A stretch of 5,951 bases of DNA from Vicinamibacteria bacterium. Its GTDB lineage: Bacteria; Acidobacteriota; Vicinamibacteria; Vicinamibacterales; 2-12-FULL-66-21. The notes under the pieces are model-generated. The model ran no database searches. It had not been told where the DNA came from and saw nothing but the letters and a program-made list of their open reading frames with translations. Positions 1 to 5,230 of the stretch are shown piece after piece (position 1 is the first letter of the stretch; each line of letters opens with the position of its first letter). The position numbers and the translations under genes were made by a program. The stretch lies in contig JAICSD010000288.1 in assembly GCA_025937075.1 (NCBI GenBank), positions 1-5,951 on the forward strand. The letters run 5' to 3'.

Positions 1-455
1 ACGCCGCCGGCAGCCTGACGGTCCCGATGACGATCCGGATCGATCGCTACACATCGGAGCACGCGAGGACCGCGATGACCGACGGATTGAAGTATCGCGG
101 CTACCCGGGATTTCTCGCGGCGCTGCGCGATTCGCCGGTCGTCGGGTCGTTGGAGGTTGGCGGCCGGAAATTTCCGATTCGCTGGGCGCGTCAAGAAGCC
201 AGCGGCGCGCGCCGCACCATCACGATCGTGACCGACAAGCCGGTGTACTTCGTCGGTCTCGGGAAGCCGGGCGCGAAATCGACGGCAGGCTACGAAATCG
301 CTGTCGCGAAGCTGGACGTCGATGCGTCGGGCGCGGGTGAGGGCATCCTGGCAGCCGCCGCGCGTGTGAAACCCCGCGACGTCACCGACGTCGAGATCGA
401 CGACTACGCCGAAACCCCGCTGAAGCTGAGCGTGCTTCCGGCCGCGCCGCGCTGA
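1..455 (+). CDS. Putative secreted protein of an unnamed paralogous family, 5'-truncated by the window edge
   Basis: Function is not recognised. The frame is open from position 3. The ATG at 27 lies inside the conserved region: the codons before it (AAGSLTVP) align with the stretch just before the IDxYT motif in the two relatives at 4609 and 5231, so the true start and any signal peptide lie upstream of the window. Shared landmarks are IRIDRYT, FLAALRDSPVVGS, PIRWARQ, VTDKPVYFVGLGKPGAK, GEGILAAAARVKP and VEIDDYAETPLKL. From IDRYT to the DYA motif it aligns with both relatives essentially without gaps. The C-terminus (SVLPAAPR) differs from the relatives. The gene ends 33 bp from the convergent AraC-type gene, with no clear terminator between; a 10-bp palindrome, GAGCCGGCTC, straddles the stop codon at 454-463. 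Export is inferred from the relatives, not seen here. Confidence 0.8.
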   Translation, partial: AAGSLTVPMTIRIDRYTSEHARTAMTDGLKYRGYPGFLAALRDSPVVGSLEVGGRKFPIRWARQEASGARRTITIVTDKPVYFVGLGKPGAKSTAGYEIAVAKLDVDASGAGEGILAAAARVKPRDVTDVEIDDYAETPLKLSVLPAAPR

Positions 456-488
456 GCCGGCTCGTCGTGCCGCGCGCGCGTGATCGGT

Positions 489-890
489 TCACGGTTGAGA
501 GGCCAGCAGGCTCACGCCACCGCGGAGCGTGTCCGACGGGAGTTCGCCGAAGAGCGAGCTGTACGTCGCGGCGAAGCGTCCGAGCTCGAAGAAGCCGTGG
601 TCCGTCGCGATGCGCGTGACGGTCGCCTCTCCCGGACGCGCCGTCCTGAGTGCGTGCCGCACAGCCTCCATCCGTCGGCGCGTGAGGTATCGCTTCGGGC
701 TCGTTCCGCACACCGCATGGCAGGCGTTTCGAAGGCTCCGCTCGCTGACCCCTGTCACATCACACAGTTGGGCGATGTGAATCGGCTCGTCGAAGTGCGC
801 CTCGAGGAATGCCTCGAGCCGGCTGACGATCTGTGGGCGGGTGATGCGCGGACGTGCCGCGCGCGTCGGCGTGGGCGTGAATGGTTGCAT
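489..890 (-). CDS. AraC-type HTH transcriptional regulator, DNA-binding domain only
   Basis: A predicted DNA-binding protein of 133 residues, almost entirely the AraC/XylS double helix-turn-helix domain. The first HTH covers about residues 37-60 (IHIAQLCDVTGVSERSLRNA). The second covers about 90-122 (VTRIATDHGFFELGRFAATY, then FGELPSDTLR), matching the family signature of a GF turn followed by an FG.xPS segment. I chose the ATG at 890-888 because GAGG (898-901, minus strand) sits 7 nt upstream. The frame stays open to 1187, but that extension is Ser/Ala-rich, resembles no domain and would overlap the divergent kinase gene by 134 bp. Most AraC proteins are about 250-330 residues with a ligand-binding domain; none is present here, so any signal must come another way, or the protein works constitutively. 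Divergent transcription from the kinase at 1054 suggests, without proof, that it controls the shared intergenic region. Confidence 0.85.
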   Translation of the reverse strand: MQPFTPTPTRAARPRITRPQIVSRLEAFLEAHFDEPIHIAQLCDVTGVSERSLRNACHAVCGTSPKRYLTRRRMEAVRHALRTARPGEATVTRIATDHGFFELGRFAATYSSLFGELPSDTLRGGVSLLASQP

Positions 891-897
891 GCGGCAG

Positions 898-901
898 CCT
901 C
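898..901 (-). promoter_or_regulatory. Ribosome binding site that decides the AraC-type gene start
   Basis: On the minus strand GAGG lies 7 nt before the ATG at 890. This supports the short 133-residue product over the longer open frame that would start at 1187. Confidence 0.6.
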
Positions 902-1020
902 GGATGATGTTCAGAACGTATGGCGCTCCGGGGGTGCCGCGGAACTGAAAGGATTTGGAGGGCGGGACGGCAAATCTGACAGGTGCAGCGGAGACCGATT
1001 GCCGGTTCCGCCCGGTCGTT

Positions 1021-1039
1021 CGGGGATGACTCGTCCCCG
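1021..1039 (+). promoter_or_regulatory. Leader hairpin just upstream of the kinase ribosome binding site
   Basis: CGGGGA (1021-1026) pairs perfectly with TCCCCG (1034-1039). One T-G wobble and one further G-C pair (1028/1032) can extend the stem into the 7-nt loop. It ends 2 nt before the GAGGAGAGG ribosome binding site. It could be an mRNA leader structure affecting translation, or a protein-binding dyad, or chance in GC-rich DNA. Confidence 0.35.
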
Positions 1040-1041
1040 CT

Positions 1042-1050
1042 GAGGAGAGG
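1042..1050 (+). promoter_or_regulatory. Strong ribosome binding site for the small kinase
   Basis: GAGGAGAGG precedes the ATG at 1054, with AGGAG ending 6 nt before the start codon. This fixes the start and predicts efficient initiation. Confidence 0.7.
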
Positions 1051-1053
1051 ATC

Positions 1054-1818
1054 ATGGATCCGAAGACACGCGCCGTCGCCTCAATCGCGCAGGCGCAGAT
1101 CGAGCTCGATCGCGCGCTGGAGGAAATGGACGCCATCCGTACGTTCGATCCGTCGCTCGTCGGAAGCGTCGCGCACGCGCTGAGCAACTACAGCAGCGTG
1201 ACCGCCGCGACCGTCGAAATGCTGCAGGTCACGCTGCACGACTACCCGGATCCGGACGTGAAGAACTGGCTCGACGGCATCCGGCACGCCACCGAGCTGA
1301 TGCAGCACGCTGTCGGACGCCTGGTGTCCGGCTCGTCTCCACACGATTTTCCGCTGAAGCTCGACTACGTGAACCTGCCGGTGTTGATGGAGCGCGCCTG
1401 TCAGTACTACCGTCGTCGCGGTGGCACCGAAGTGCATCAGATTACGTGTCGAGCCATCGGCCATGTGCCGCTGGCGTGGGCGGACCGGGTCGCGGTCGCG
1501 GTAGTGGCGGAGAACCTGCTCTCGACCGCCGTCAGCGCCTCGAAACAGCGCGGCGTCGTCGACGTGCAAATCATGTCGGAGCCCGGCCACGTCGTGTGCA
1601 CGATCAAGGACTCTGGTCCCGGGCTCACGCGCACCGAACAGGAGCGTCTGCTCAGTTCGAGGAATGCCGCGCCGGATCCGAACTCGCCCAATGCCTGGAC
1701 CGACGAGGGCTTCGCCATCATCAGGCAGTTCCTGGAGCGCATGGACGGTGACTTGTCGTTCGAAAGTGAACCGGGTAAGGGAACTCGCTACTCATTCCGT
1801 CTGCCCGCTGTTGTGTAG
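1054..1818 (+). CDS. Small soluble histidine-kinase-like protein (atypical H-box, HATPase_c)
   Basis: A 254-residue protein with no signal peptide or membrane segment, so presumably cytosolic. Residues 1-30 look helical (Ala/Glu/Arg-rich). Residues 35-95 resemble a dimerisation/histidine-phosphotransfer region with an unusual H-box, VGSVAHALSNYSSV, giving His41 as candidate phosphoacceptor. Residues about 140-251 form a GHKL ATPase: N-box around Glu153-Asn154 (VVAENLLSTAVSAS), G1 box DSGPGL at 186-191, a degenerate G2 region (DEGFAIIRQF, 217-226), and the usual C-terminal SEPGKGTRYSFRLP. The second N-box Asn is Thr157, and the G2 glycines are reduced compared with ordinary kinases. It should autophosphorylate and pass phosphate to a response regulator, possibly the one encoded at 2004. 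It has no sensor domain, so a partner protein or a cytosolic cue may feed it. Alternatives are a weak or inactive kinase, or a phosphotransfer/anti-sigma-type ATPase. Confidence 0.8.
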   Translation: MDPKTRAVASIAQAQIELDRALEEMDAIRTFDPSLVGSVAHALSNYSSVTAATVEMLQVTLHDYPDPDVKNWLDGIRHATELMQHAVGRLVSGSSPHDFPLKLDYVNLPVLMERACQYYRRRGGTEVHQITCRAIGHVPLAWADRVAVAVVAENLLSTAVSASKQRGVVDVQIMSEPGHVVCTIKDSGPGLTRTEQERLLSSRNAAPDPNSPNAWTDEGFAIIRQFLERMDGDLSFESEPGKGTRYSFRLPAVV

Positions 1819-1826
1819 CGGCCACT

Positions 1827-1872
1827 GTTCGAATCGAGCGCCTCGAACGTTTCACAGGGGGGATGCGTGAAA
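1827..1872 (+). terminator. Two consecutive weak hairpins after the small kinase gene
   Basis: GTTCGA (1827-1832) pairs with TCGAAC (1843-1848) across a 10-nt loop. TTTCAC (1850-1855) then pairs with GTGAAA (1867-1872) across an 11-nt loop. The first stem starts 8 nt after the stop codon. Stems are only 6 bp and there is no long T-run, so intrinsic termination is doubtful. The second could instead be a regulatory dyad for the downstream regulator gene. Confidence 0.3.
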
Positions 1873-1873
1873 A

Positions 1874-1907
1874 TTTACAGACAGGCGCGCGCTCGTGCAT
1901 CTAGAAT
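1874..1907 (+). promoter_or_regulatory. Possible promoter of the response regulator gene
   Basis: An AT-rich patch in GC-rich DNA holds TTTACA (1874-1879, 5 of 6 to the -35 consensus) and TAGAAT (1902-1907, 5 of 6 to the -10 consensus). The gap is 22 bp, longer than the usual 16-18, so the two may not work as one promoter; TAGAAT alone may be the -10 element. A start near 1914 would give a leader of about 90 nt. Confidence 0.35.
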
Positions 1908-2003
1908 GGCGGGATTCCGAGACGGCCCAATCGGCTGAGCTGGCGACAGCTACATCGATGAGTGCCGCTGCCTGAATCGCTCGGAGTGGTGGTGCCAGTG
2001 CCA

Positions 2004-2633
2004 ATGCCCAAACCGCGGATCATCATTGCCGACGATCACACGCTGCTCGTCGAGGCGTTCGAGAAGCTGCTCGCGCCCGAGTGCGAGGTCGTCGCGAAGG
2101 TCGCGGACGGACGCGCCCTGATCAAGGCCGTGCGCGAGCTCCGACCTGACGTCGTTGTCCTCGACCTGGCGATGCCGCTCCTGAACGGTCTCGATGCGGC
2201 GCGCCAGATCAAACAGATGGATCCCACGGTCAGAATCGTGTTCGTGACGATGAACGAGGATCCCGACCTCGCGGCCGAGGCGTTTCGCGCAGGCGGCGCC
2301 GCATACCTGTTGAAGCGTTCGGCAGGATCGGAGCTGCTCACGGCTCTTCGCGAGGTGATGAAGCGGCGATCCTACGTCACGCCGCTGGTGACGGAAGGCA
2401 TGCTCGGATCGCTGATGCATCCGTCGGCAGAAGGACACGCGCGTCAGCTCACGTCGCGGCAGCGCGAGGTGTTGCAACTGCTCGCCGAAGGCAAGTCGAT
2501 GAAGGAAGTGGCGAGCATTCTCAACGTGACGGCGCGCACCGTCGCGTTCCACAAGTACCGCATGATGGAGCAGCTCAAGATCAAGACAACGGCCGAGCTC
2601 ATCCAATATGCGATCCGGCAGCACGTGATATAG
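2004..2633 (+). CDS. NarL/LuxR-family two-component response regulator
   Basis: A DNA-binding response regulator of 209 residues, normal for the NarL/FixJ class. Receiver domain about 4-120: acidic pocket Asp10-Asp11, phosphoacceptor Asp54 (VVVLDLAMP), conserved Thr82 and Lys104. LuxR-type HTH about 149-206: LTSRQREVLQLLAEGKSMKE, then VTARTVAFHKYRMMEQLKIK. Phosphorylation should promote dimerisation and binding to target promoters. I prefer the ATG at 2004 because the receiver begins at once (MPKPRIIIADDH). In-frame GTG codons at 1962, 1986, 1989, 1992 and 1998 are possible; the one at 1962 would add 14 residues rich in Pro and Val and lacks a clear ribosome binding site. GGAG at 1983-1986 lies 11 nt before the GTG at 1998 and 17 nt before the ATG. 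The likely partner is the HisKA_3 kinase at 2842, with the small kinase at 1054 as a second candidate. Confidence 0.93.
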   Translation: MPKPRIIIADDHTLLVEAFEKLLAPECEVVAKVADGRALIKAVRELRPDVVVLDLAMPLLNGLDAARQIKQMDPTVRIVFVTMNEDPDLAAEAFRAGGAAYLLKRSAGSELLTALREVMKRRSYVTPLVTEGMLGSLMHPSAEGHARQLTSRQREVLQLLAEGKSMKEVASILNVTARTVAFHKYRMMEQLKIKTTAELIQYAIRQHVI

Positions 2634-2653
2634 CGAACGAACGAAACTCGCGC

Positions 2654-2690
2654 CGCGTTGTGCGCGTCTCAGTAGCATCGCGCACACGCG
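2654..2690 (+). terminator. Strong hairpin after the response regulator gene
   Basis: TGTGCGCG (2659-2666) pairs perfectly with CGCGCACA (2679-2686) across a 12-nt loop. Beyond one bulged T (2658), CGCG (2654-2657) pairs with CGCG (2687-2690), giving a 12-bp stem 20 nt after the stop codon. No T-run follows. It may be an mRNA 3' end, a Rho-associated or stabilising hairpin, or a partial terminator separating the regulator from the kinase. Confidence 0.45.
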
Positions 2691-2720
2691 ATCACCAGCT
2701 CATGATCCAAATCGTTGCCG

Positions 2721-2736
2721 CTGTCAATGTTGACAG
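2721..2736. promoter_or_regulatory. 16-bp dyad with an embedded -35 box, candidate operator
   Basis: CTGTCAATGTTGACAG is a perfect 7-bp inverted repeat (CTGTCAA/TTGACAG) around a TG centre. The right arm contains the exact sigma-70 -35 consensus TTGACA (2730-2735), and by symmetry so does the left arm on the other strand. It lies about 106 bp before the PAS kinase start. A matching -10 at normal spacing is not evident; TACATT at 2761-2766 is 25 bp away. The symmetry suits binding by a dimeric regulator that would block or assist RNA polymerase. Confidence 0.5.
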
Positions 2737-2841
2737 GTCCGGTTCCCGTCGCCGTCCGAGTACATTAGGGCCGGAACCCGACCGCGCCGCTACGTTCGGC
2801 TTCGTTCAGCGGGCGCCGCTGCCTCTCGGCTGGTCGCTCCG

Positions 2842-4536
2842 ATGAAGATCTTGAATCACCAGACTGCGCGCCGGCACGCCGAACCAGCCGCCGATCGCGA
2901 CGAGCGCCTCGCCTCCCTCGAACGAACCGATCGGCTCATGAGCGTGATGCTCGCGTCGCTGCCCGGACACATCGCGGTCCTCGACCGCGAGGGAACGATC
3001 ATCGCCGTCAACGACGCGTGGCTCGAATTCGGGCGCACGCACGGCGTGCGCTCCGATGACGCGATCGGCGTGGGCGCGAACTACCTCGAGGCATGCCGCG
3101 ACGGTTCTCGCGCTGGTGAGCCCGGCGCCGCCGATGCTCTCGCAATGGTCGAGGCCGCCTGCCGTGGCGAACACAGCAGCCGGCGGATCGATTTCCGGTG
3201 CGACTCGCCACGCGAGCGCTGGTTCGCGATGTCCGCGGAGCCGCTTCGATGGTCCGAGGGTGGCGCGATCGTCAGCCACATCGACATCACCGATCGCAAG
3301 CTGGCCGACAACGCGCTGCGTGAGAGCGAAGCGCGATTCCGGCGCATCGCGGATGCGCTCCCTGTCGCGATCTGGATGTCGGAGGCGGACGGTGCGCGCA
3401 CCTACTTCAATCAGCAATGGCTCCAGATGACCGGCAGAGCCCTCGACCAGGAGGTCGGCACGGGATGGCTGGAGGGTGTCCATCCGGAGGATCGGCCAGG
3501 CTTTCTGACCACGTACCTGCAGGCCATCGCTGAGCGCCAGGCGTTCTGCACCGAGTATCGCATCCGCCGGTTCGACGGTGAGTACCGGTGGCTGATGGTG
3601 ACGGGCATTCCGCGGTATACGAGCGACGGCGTGTTCGATGGCTACGTCGGCGGCTGCGTCGACATCACCGACCGGCGCGAGGCGGAGCAGCTCGCGCGCG
3701 ATTTGAATCGGCATCTGATCGTCGCGCAGGAAGAAGAGCGCCGCCGCATCGCGCGCGAGCTGCACGATCATCTCAGCCAGCAGCTCGCGCTGATCGCGAT
3801 TGACCTGCAGCAACTCAGCACGAGTCCGCCCGACGACCCCGCGACGCTCGTCACGGCGCTGCACGAACAATGGCGGCGGACAGCGGAGATTGCGAGCGAC
3901 GTTCACGGGATCTCGCACCGGCTCCATCCCTCCAAGCTGGAAGCGCTCGGGCTCGTCGCGACGGTCCGCTCGCATTGCCGCGATGTGTCGCGCCAGCATT
4001 TTGCCGTGCGGTTTTCCGAGGAGGACGTTCCGGCAGCCATTCCGCCGGACGTCGCGCTCTGCGTCTTCCGGGTGCTGGAGGAAGCGCTGAACAACGTCGT
4101 GCGCCACAGCGGCGCGAGCGAAGCGGACGTCGCGCTGCTCTCCGCCGATGGTGATCTCGTGCTGCGCGTCTTCGATTCCGGACGGGGCTTCGGCGGAAGC
4201 GGCTCCAAGCTGAGCGGCCTGGGGCTCGTCAGCATGCGCGAACGGCTGCAGCTCGTCGACGGCACGCTGTCGATCACGTCTGCGGAGGGAGGCGGCACCC
4301 TCGTCGAAGCCAGAGTGCCGCTCGAGAGCTTGAACGCGAGACACGTCCAGGAGAGCAGTCGCGCGGTGGCAACATCGGGCGGGTTCTCCTTCGACGGCCG
4401 CGATCTCACCGAAAGTCGCCAGCTCCTCGGAGCGGTCACGCGTATCCAGCAGGGGATCGAGCAGCAGCGCAGCCAGTTGCGCGTGATGCGAAGCCTCATT
4501 CGGCATCCACGCCCGCCCGTCGACACCGGCGAGTAG
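2842..4536 (+). CDS. PAS-PAS sensor histidine kinase, HisKA_3 (NarX/DegS) class
   Basis: A 564-residue cytoplasmic kinase; no membrane segment is visible. PAS 1 spans about 33-152 (LPGHIAVLDREGTIIAVNDA, ending HIDITDRK). PAS 2 spans about 160-280 and looks PAS_3-like (FNQQWLQMTG, WLEGVHPEDR, YRIRRFDGEYRWL, CVDITDRREAE). The HisKA_3 dimerisation domain is about 293-362, with phosphoacceptor His308 in EEERRRIARELHDHLSQQL. HATPase_c is about 403-493: N-box VLEEALNNVVRHS (411-423), G1 DSGRGF (445-450), G2 GLGLVSMRER (459-468). This class pairs with NarL-type regulators, making the 2004 gene its obvious target. The PAS ligand cannot be read from the sequence. About 70 residues follow the ATPase (494-564), ending in a Gln/Arg-rich probable helix (VTRIQQGIEQQRSQLRVMRS). 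The ATG at 2842 has no clear ribosome binding site; Met33 (2938) is an alternative. Upstream lie a dyad and a hairpin, so it may have its own promoter. Confidence 0.93.
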   Translation: MKILNHQTARRHAEPAADRDERLASLERTDRLMSVMLASLPGHIAVLDREGTIIAVNDAWLEFGRTHGVRSDDAIGVGANYLEACRDGSRAGEPGAADALAMVEAACRGEHSSRRIDFRCDSPRERWFAMSAEPLRWSEGGAIVSHIDITDRKLADNALRESEARFRRIADALPVAIWMSEADGARTYFNQQWLQMTGRALDQEVGTGWLEGVHPEDRPGFLTTYLQAIAERQAFCTEYRIRRFDGEYRWLMVTGIPRYTSDGVFDGYVGGCVDITDRREAEQLARDLNRHLIVAQEEERRRIARELHDHLSQQLALIAIDLQQLSTSPPDDPATLVTALHEQWRRTAEIASDVHGISHRLHPSKLEALGLVATVRSHCRDVSRQHFAVRFSEEDVPAAIPPDVALCVFRVLEEALNNVVRHSGASEADVALLSADGDLVLRVFDSGRGFGGSGSKLSGLGLVSMRERLQLVDGTLSITSAEGGGTLVEARVPLESLNARHVQESSRAVATSGGFSFDGRDLTESRQLLGAVTRIQQGIEQQRSQLRVMRSLIRHPRPPVDTGE

Positions 4537-4608
4537 GCGGCCGACGGCCGGCTGGCCGATGCCGAATCTGCATAGCCCGCTGCCGTTCAGTGACTCTACC
4601 GTGGCCGC

Positions 4609-5220
4609 ATGTGCCGCTCAGCCACGTTTCGACCCACCCTGCTCCTGACGATCGCCAGCCTGTTCCTCATGCCGGCGATGTCACCACACGCCGCCGGCGT
4701 GCTCGCGCAATCGAAGAAAAAGGACGGCGGACCCGAAGCATTTCGCGCGAAGGCGAAGCTGACCACCGAGGCGGGCGGCGCCGATGCGCTCGTCAGGATC
4801 GAGATCGATCAGTACACGCCCGAGCGCGATCTGAAGACGATGGAGCAGGCGCTGCAGACGAATGGGTCCGCGGCGTTCCTGGACGCGCTGCGCCGCGCCC
4901 CGATCGCGGGCCGGTTTCGCATGGGCGATCAGACGTTCACGATCCGCTGGGCGCGCCAGCGGCCGACCGAGAAGGGCCGCGTCATCTCGCTCGTGACCGA
5001 TGCGCCCGTGTACTTCGTCGGCGGCGGCCTGCCCGGGGCGAAGCCGCGCAGCGGGTTCGATGTTGCGGTCGTGCTGTTGAACATGGACTCGGCGGGCATC
5101 GGCGAAGGCAGCCTCGCAGCCGCGGCGCGCGTGAAGCCTGGCGGGCCGACGGGCGTGGAAGTCGAAGAGTACGCCGGGGAGCCCCTGAAGCTCGTCTCGG
5201 TCTACCGCATCATTTCGTAA
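4609..5220 (+). CDS. Putative secreted protein, unnamed paralogous family (copy B)
   Basis: Function is not recognised. The product has 203 residues. The N-terminus looks like a signal peptide: Arg3 and Arg8, a hydrophobic stretch PTLLLTIASLFLMPAM (9-24), and likely cleavage near VLA|QS (after residue 33). A basic SKKKDGG segment and the family opening PEAFRAKAKLT follow. Family motifs in order are IEIDQYTP, AAFLDALRRAPIAG, TIRWARQ, VTDAPVYFVGGGLPGAKP, GFDVAV, GEGSLAAAARVKPGGP and VEVEEYAGEPLKLVSV. By hand alignment without gaps it is about half identical to the next gene from PEAF onward. An in-frame TGA at 4591 rules out a distant upstream start, and the ATG at 4609 lacks a clear ribosome binding site. 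The 72-bp gap before it holds short GGCC-rich inverted repeats (4538-4560) but no convincing promoter or terminator. It probably forms an operon with the next gene. The mature protein would act in the periplasm or outside the cell. Confidence 0.85.
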   Translation: MCRSATFRPTLLLTIASLFLMPAMSPHAAGVLAQSKKKDGGPEAFRAKAKLTTEAGGADALVRIEIDQYTPERDLKTMEQALQTNGSAAFLDALRRAPIAGRFRMGDQTFTIRWARQRPTEKGRVISLVTDAPVYFVGGGLPGAKPRSGFDVAVVLLNMDSAGIGEGSLAAAARVKPGGPTGVEVEEYAGEPLKLVSVYRIIS

Positions 5221-5228
5221 GGAGGAGG
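5219..5228 (+). promoter_or_regulatory. Ribosome binding site overlapping the preceding stop codon
   Basis: AAGGAGGAGG begins within the TAA stop (5218-5220) of the upstream gene and ends 2 nt before the GTG at 5231; the consensus AAGGAGG core sits 5 nt from the start. It supports GTG as the start codon and suggests that translation of the two paralogues is coupled. Confidence 0.7.
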
Positions 5229-5230
5229 CC

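Larger units (their letters stand above)
891..1053. promoter_or_regulatory. Divergent intergenic region between AraC-type and kinase genes
   Basis: This 163-bp gap must hold the promoters of both divergent genes. I see no convincing -35/-10 pair on either strand. It contains CTGACAGGT at 976-984, nearly identical to TTGACAGGT at 2730-2738 upstream of the second kinase; a weak 5-bp inverted repeat GACCG/CGGTC (993-997 and 1013-1017); and a hairpin at 1021-1039 next to the kinase ribosome binding site. Confidence 0.45.

Noticed and set aside
480..1043. Plus-strand frame opposite the AraC-type gene
   Set aside because: The opposite strand carries both HTH motifs; this frame is Arg/Ala-rich and lacks a start signal.
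891..1187. N-terminal extension of the AraC-type protein to the upstream ATG
   Set aside because: It would overlap the divergent kinase by 134 bp, has low-complexity Ser/Ala sequence, and a better ribosome binding site sits before 890.
1958..1975. Five-codon leader frame (MSAAA) before the response regulator
   Set aside because: No ribosome binding site and nothing peptide-like; probably chance.
1950..2687. Minus-strand open frame opposite the response regulator
   Set aside because: His/Arg-rich with no recognisable domain; the plus strand encodes a complete receiver and HTH.
2806..4506. Long minus-strand open frame (566 codons) opposite the PAS kinase
   Set aside because: It mirrors the kinase codons in GC-rich DNA, has Arg/Ala/Asp-rich sequence without domain motifs, and the plus strand has full kinase motifs.
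4538..4560. GGCC-rich inverted repeats after the PAS kinase as a terminator
   Set aside because: Stems of only 5 bp in alternative pairings and no T-run; expected by chance in such GC-rich sequence.
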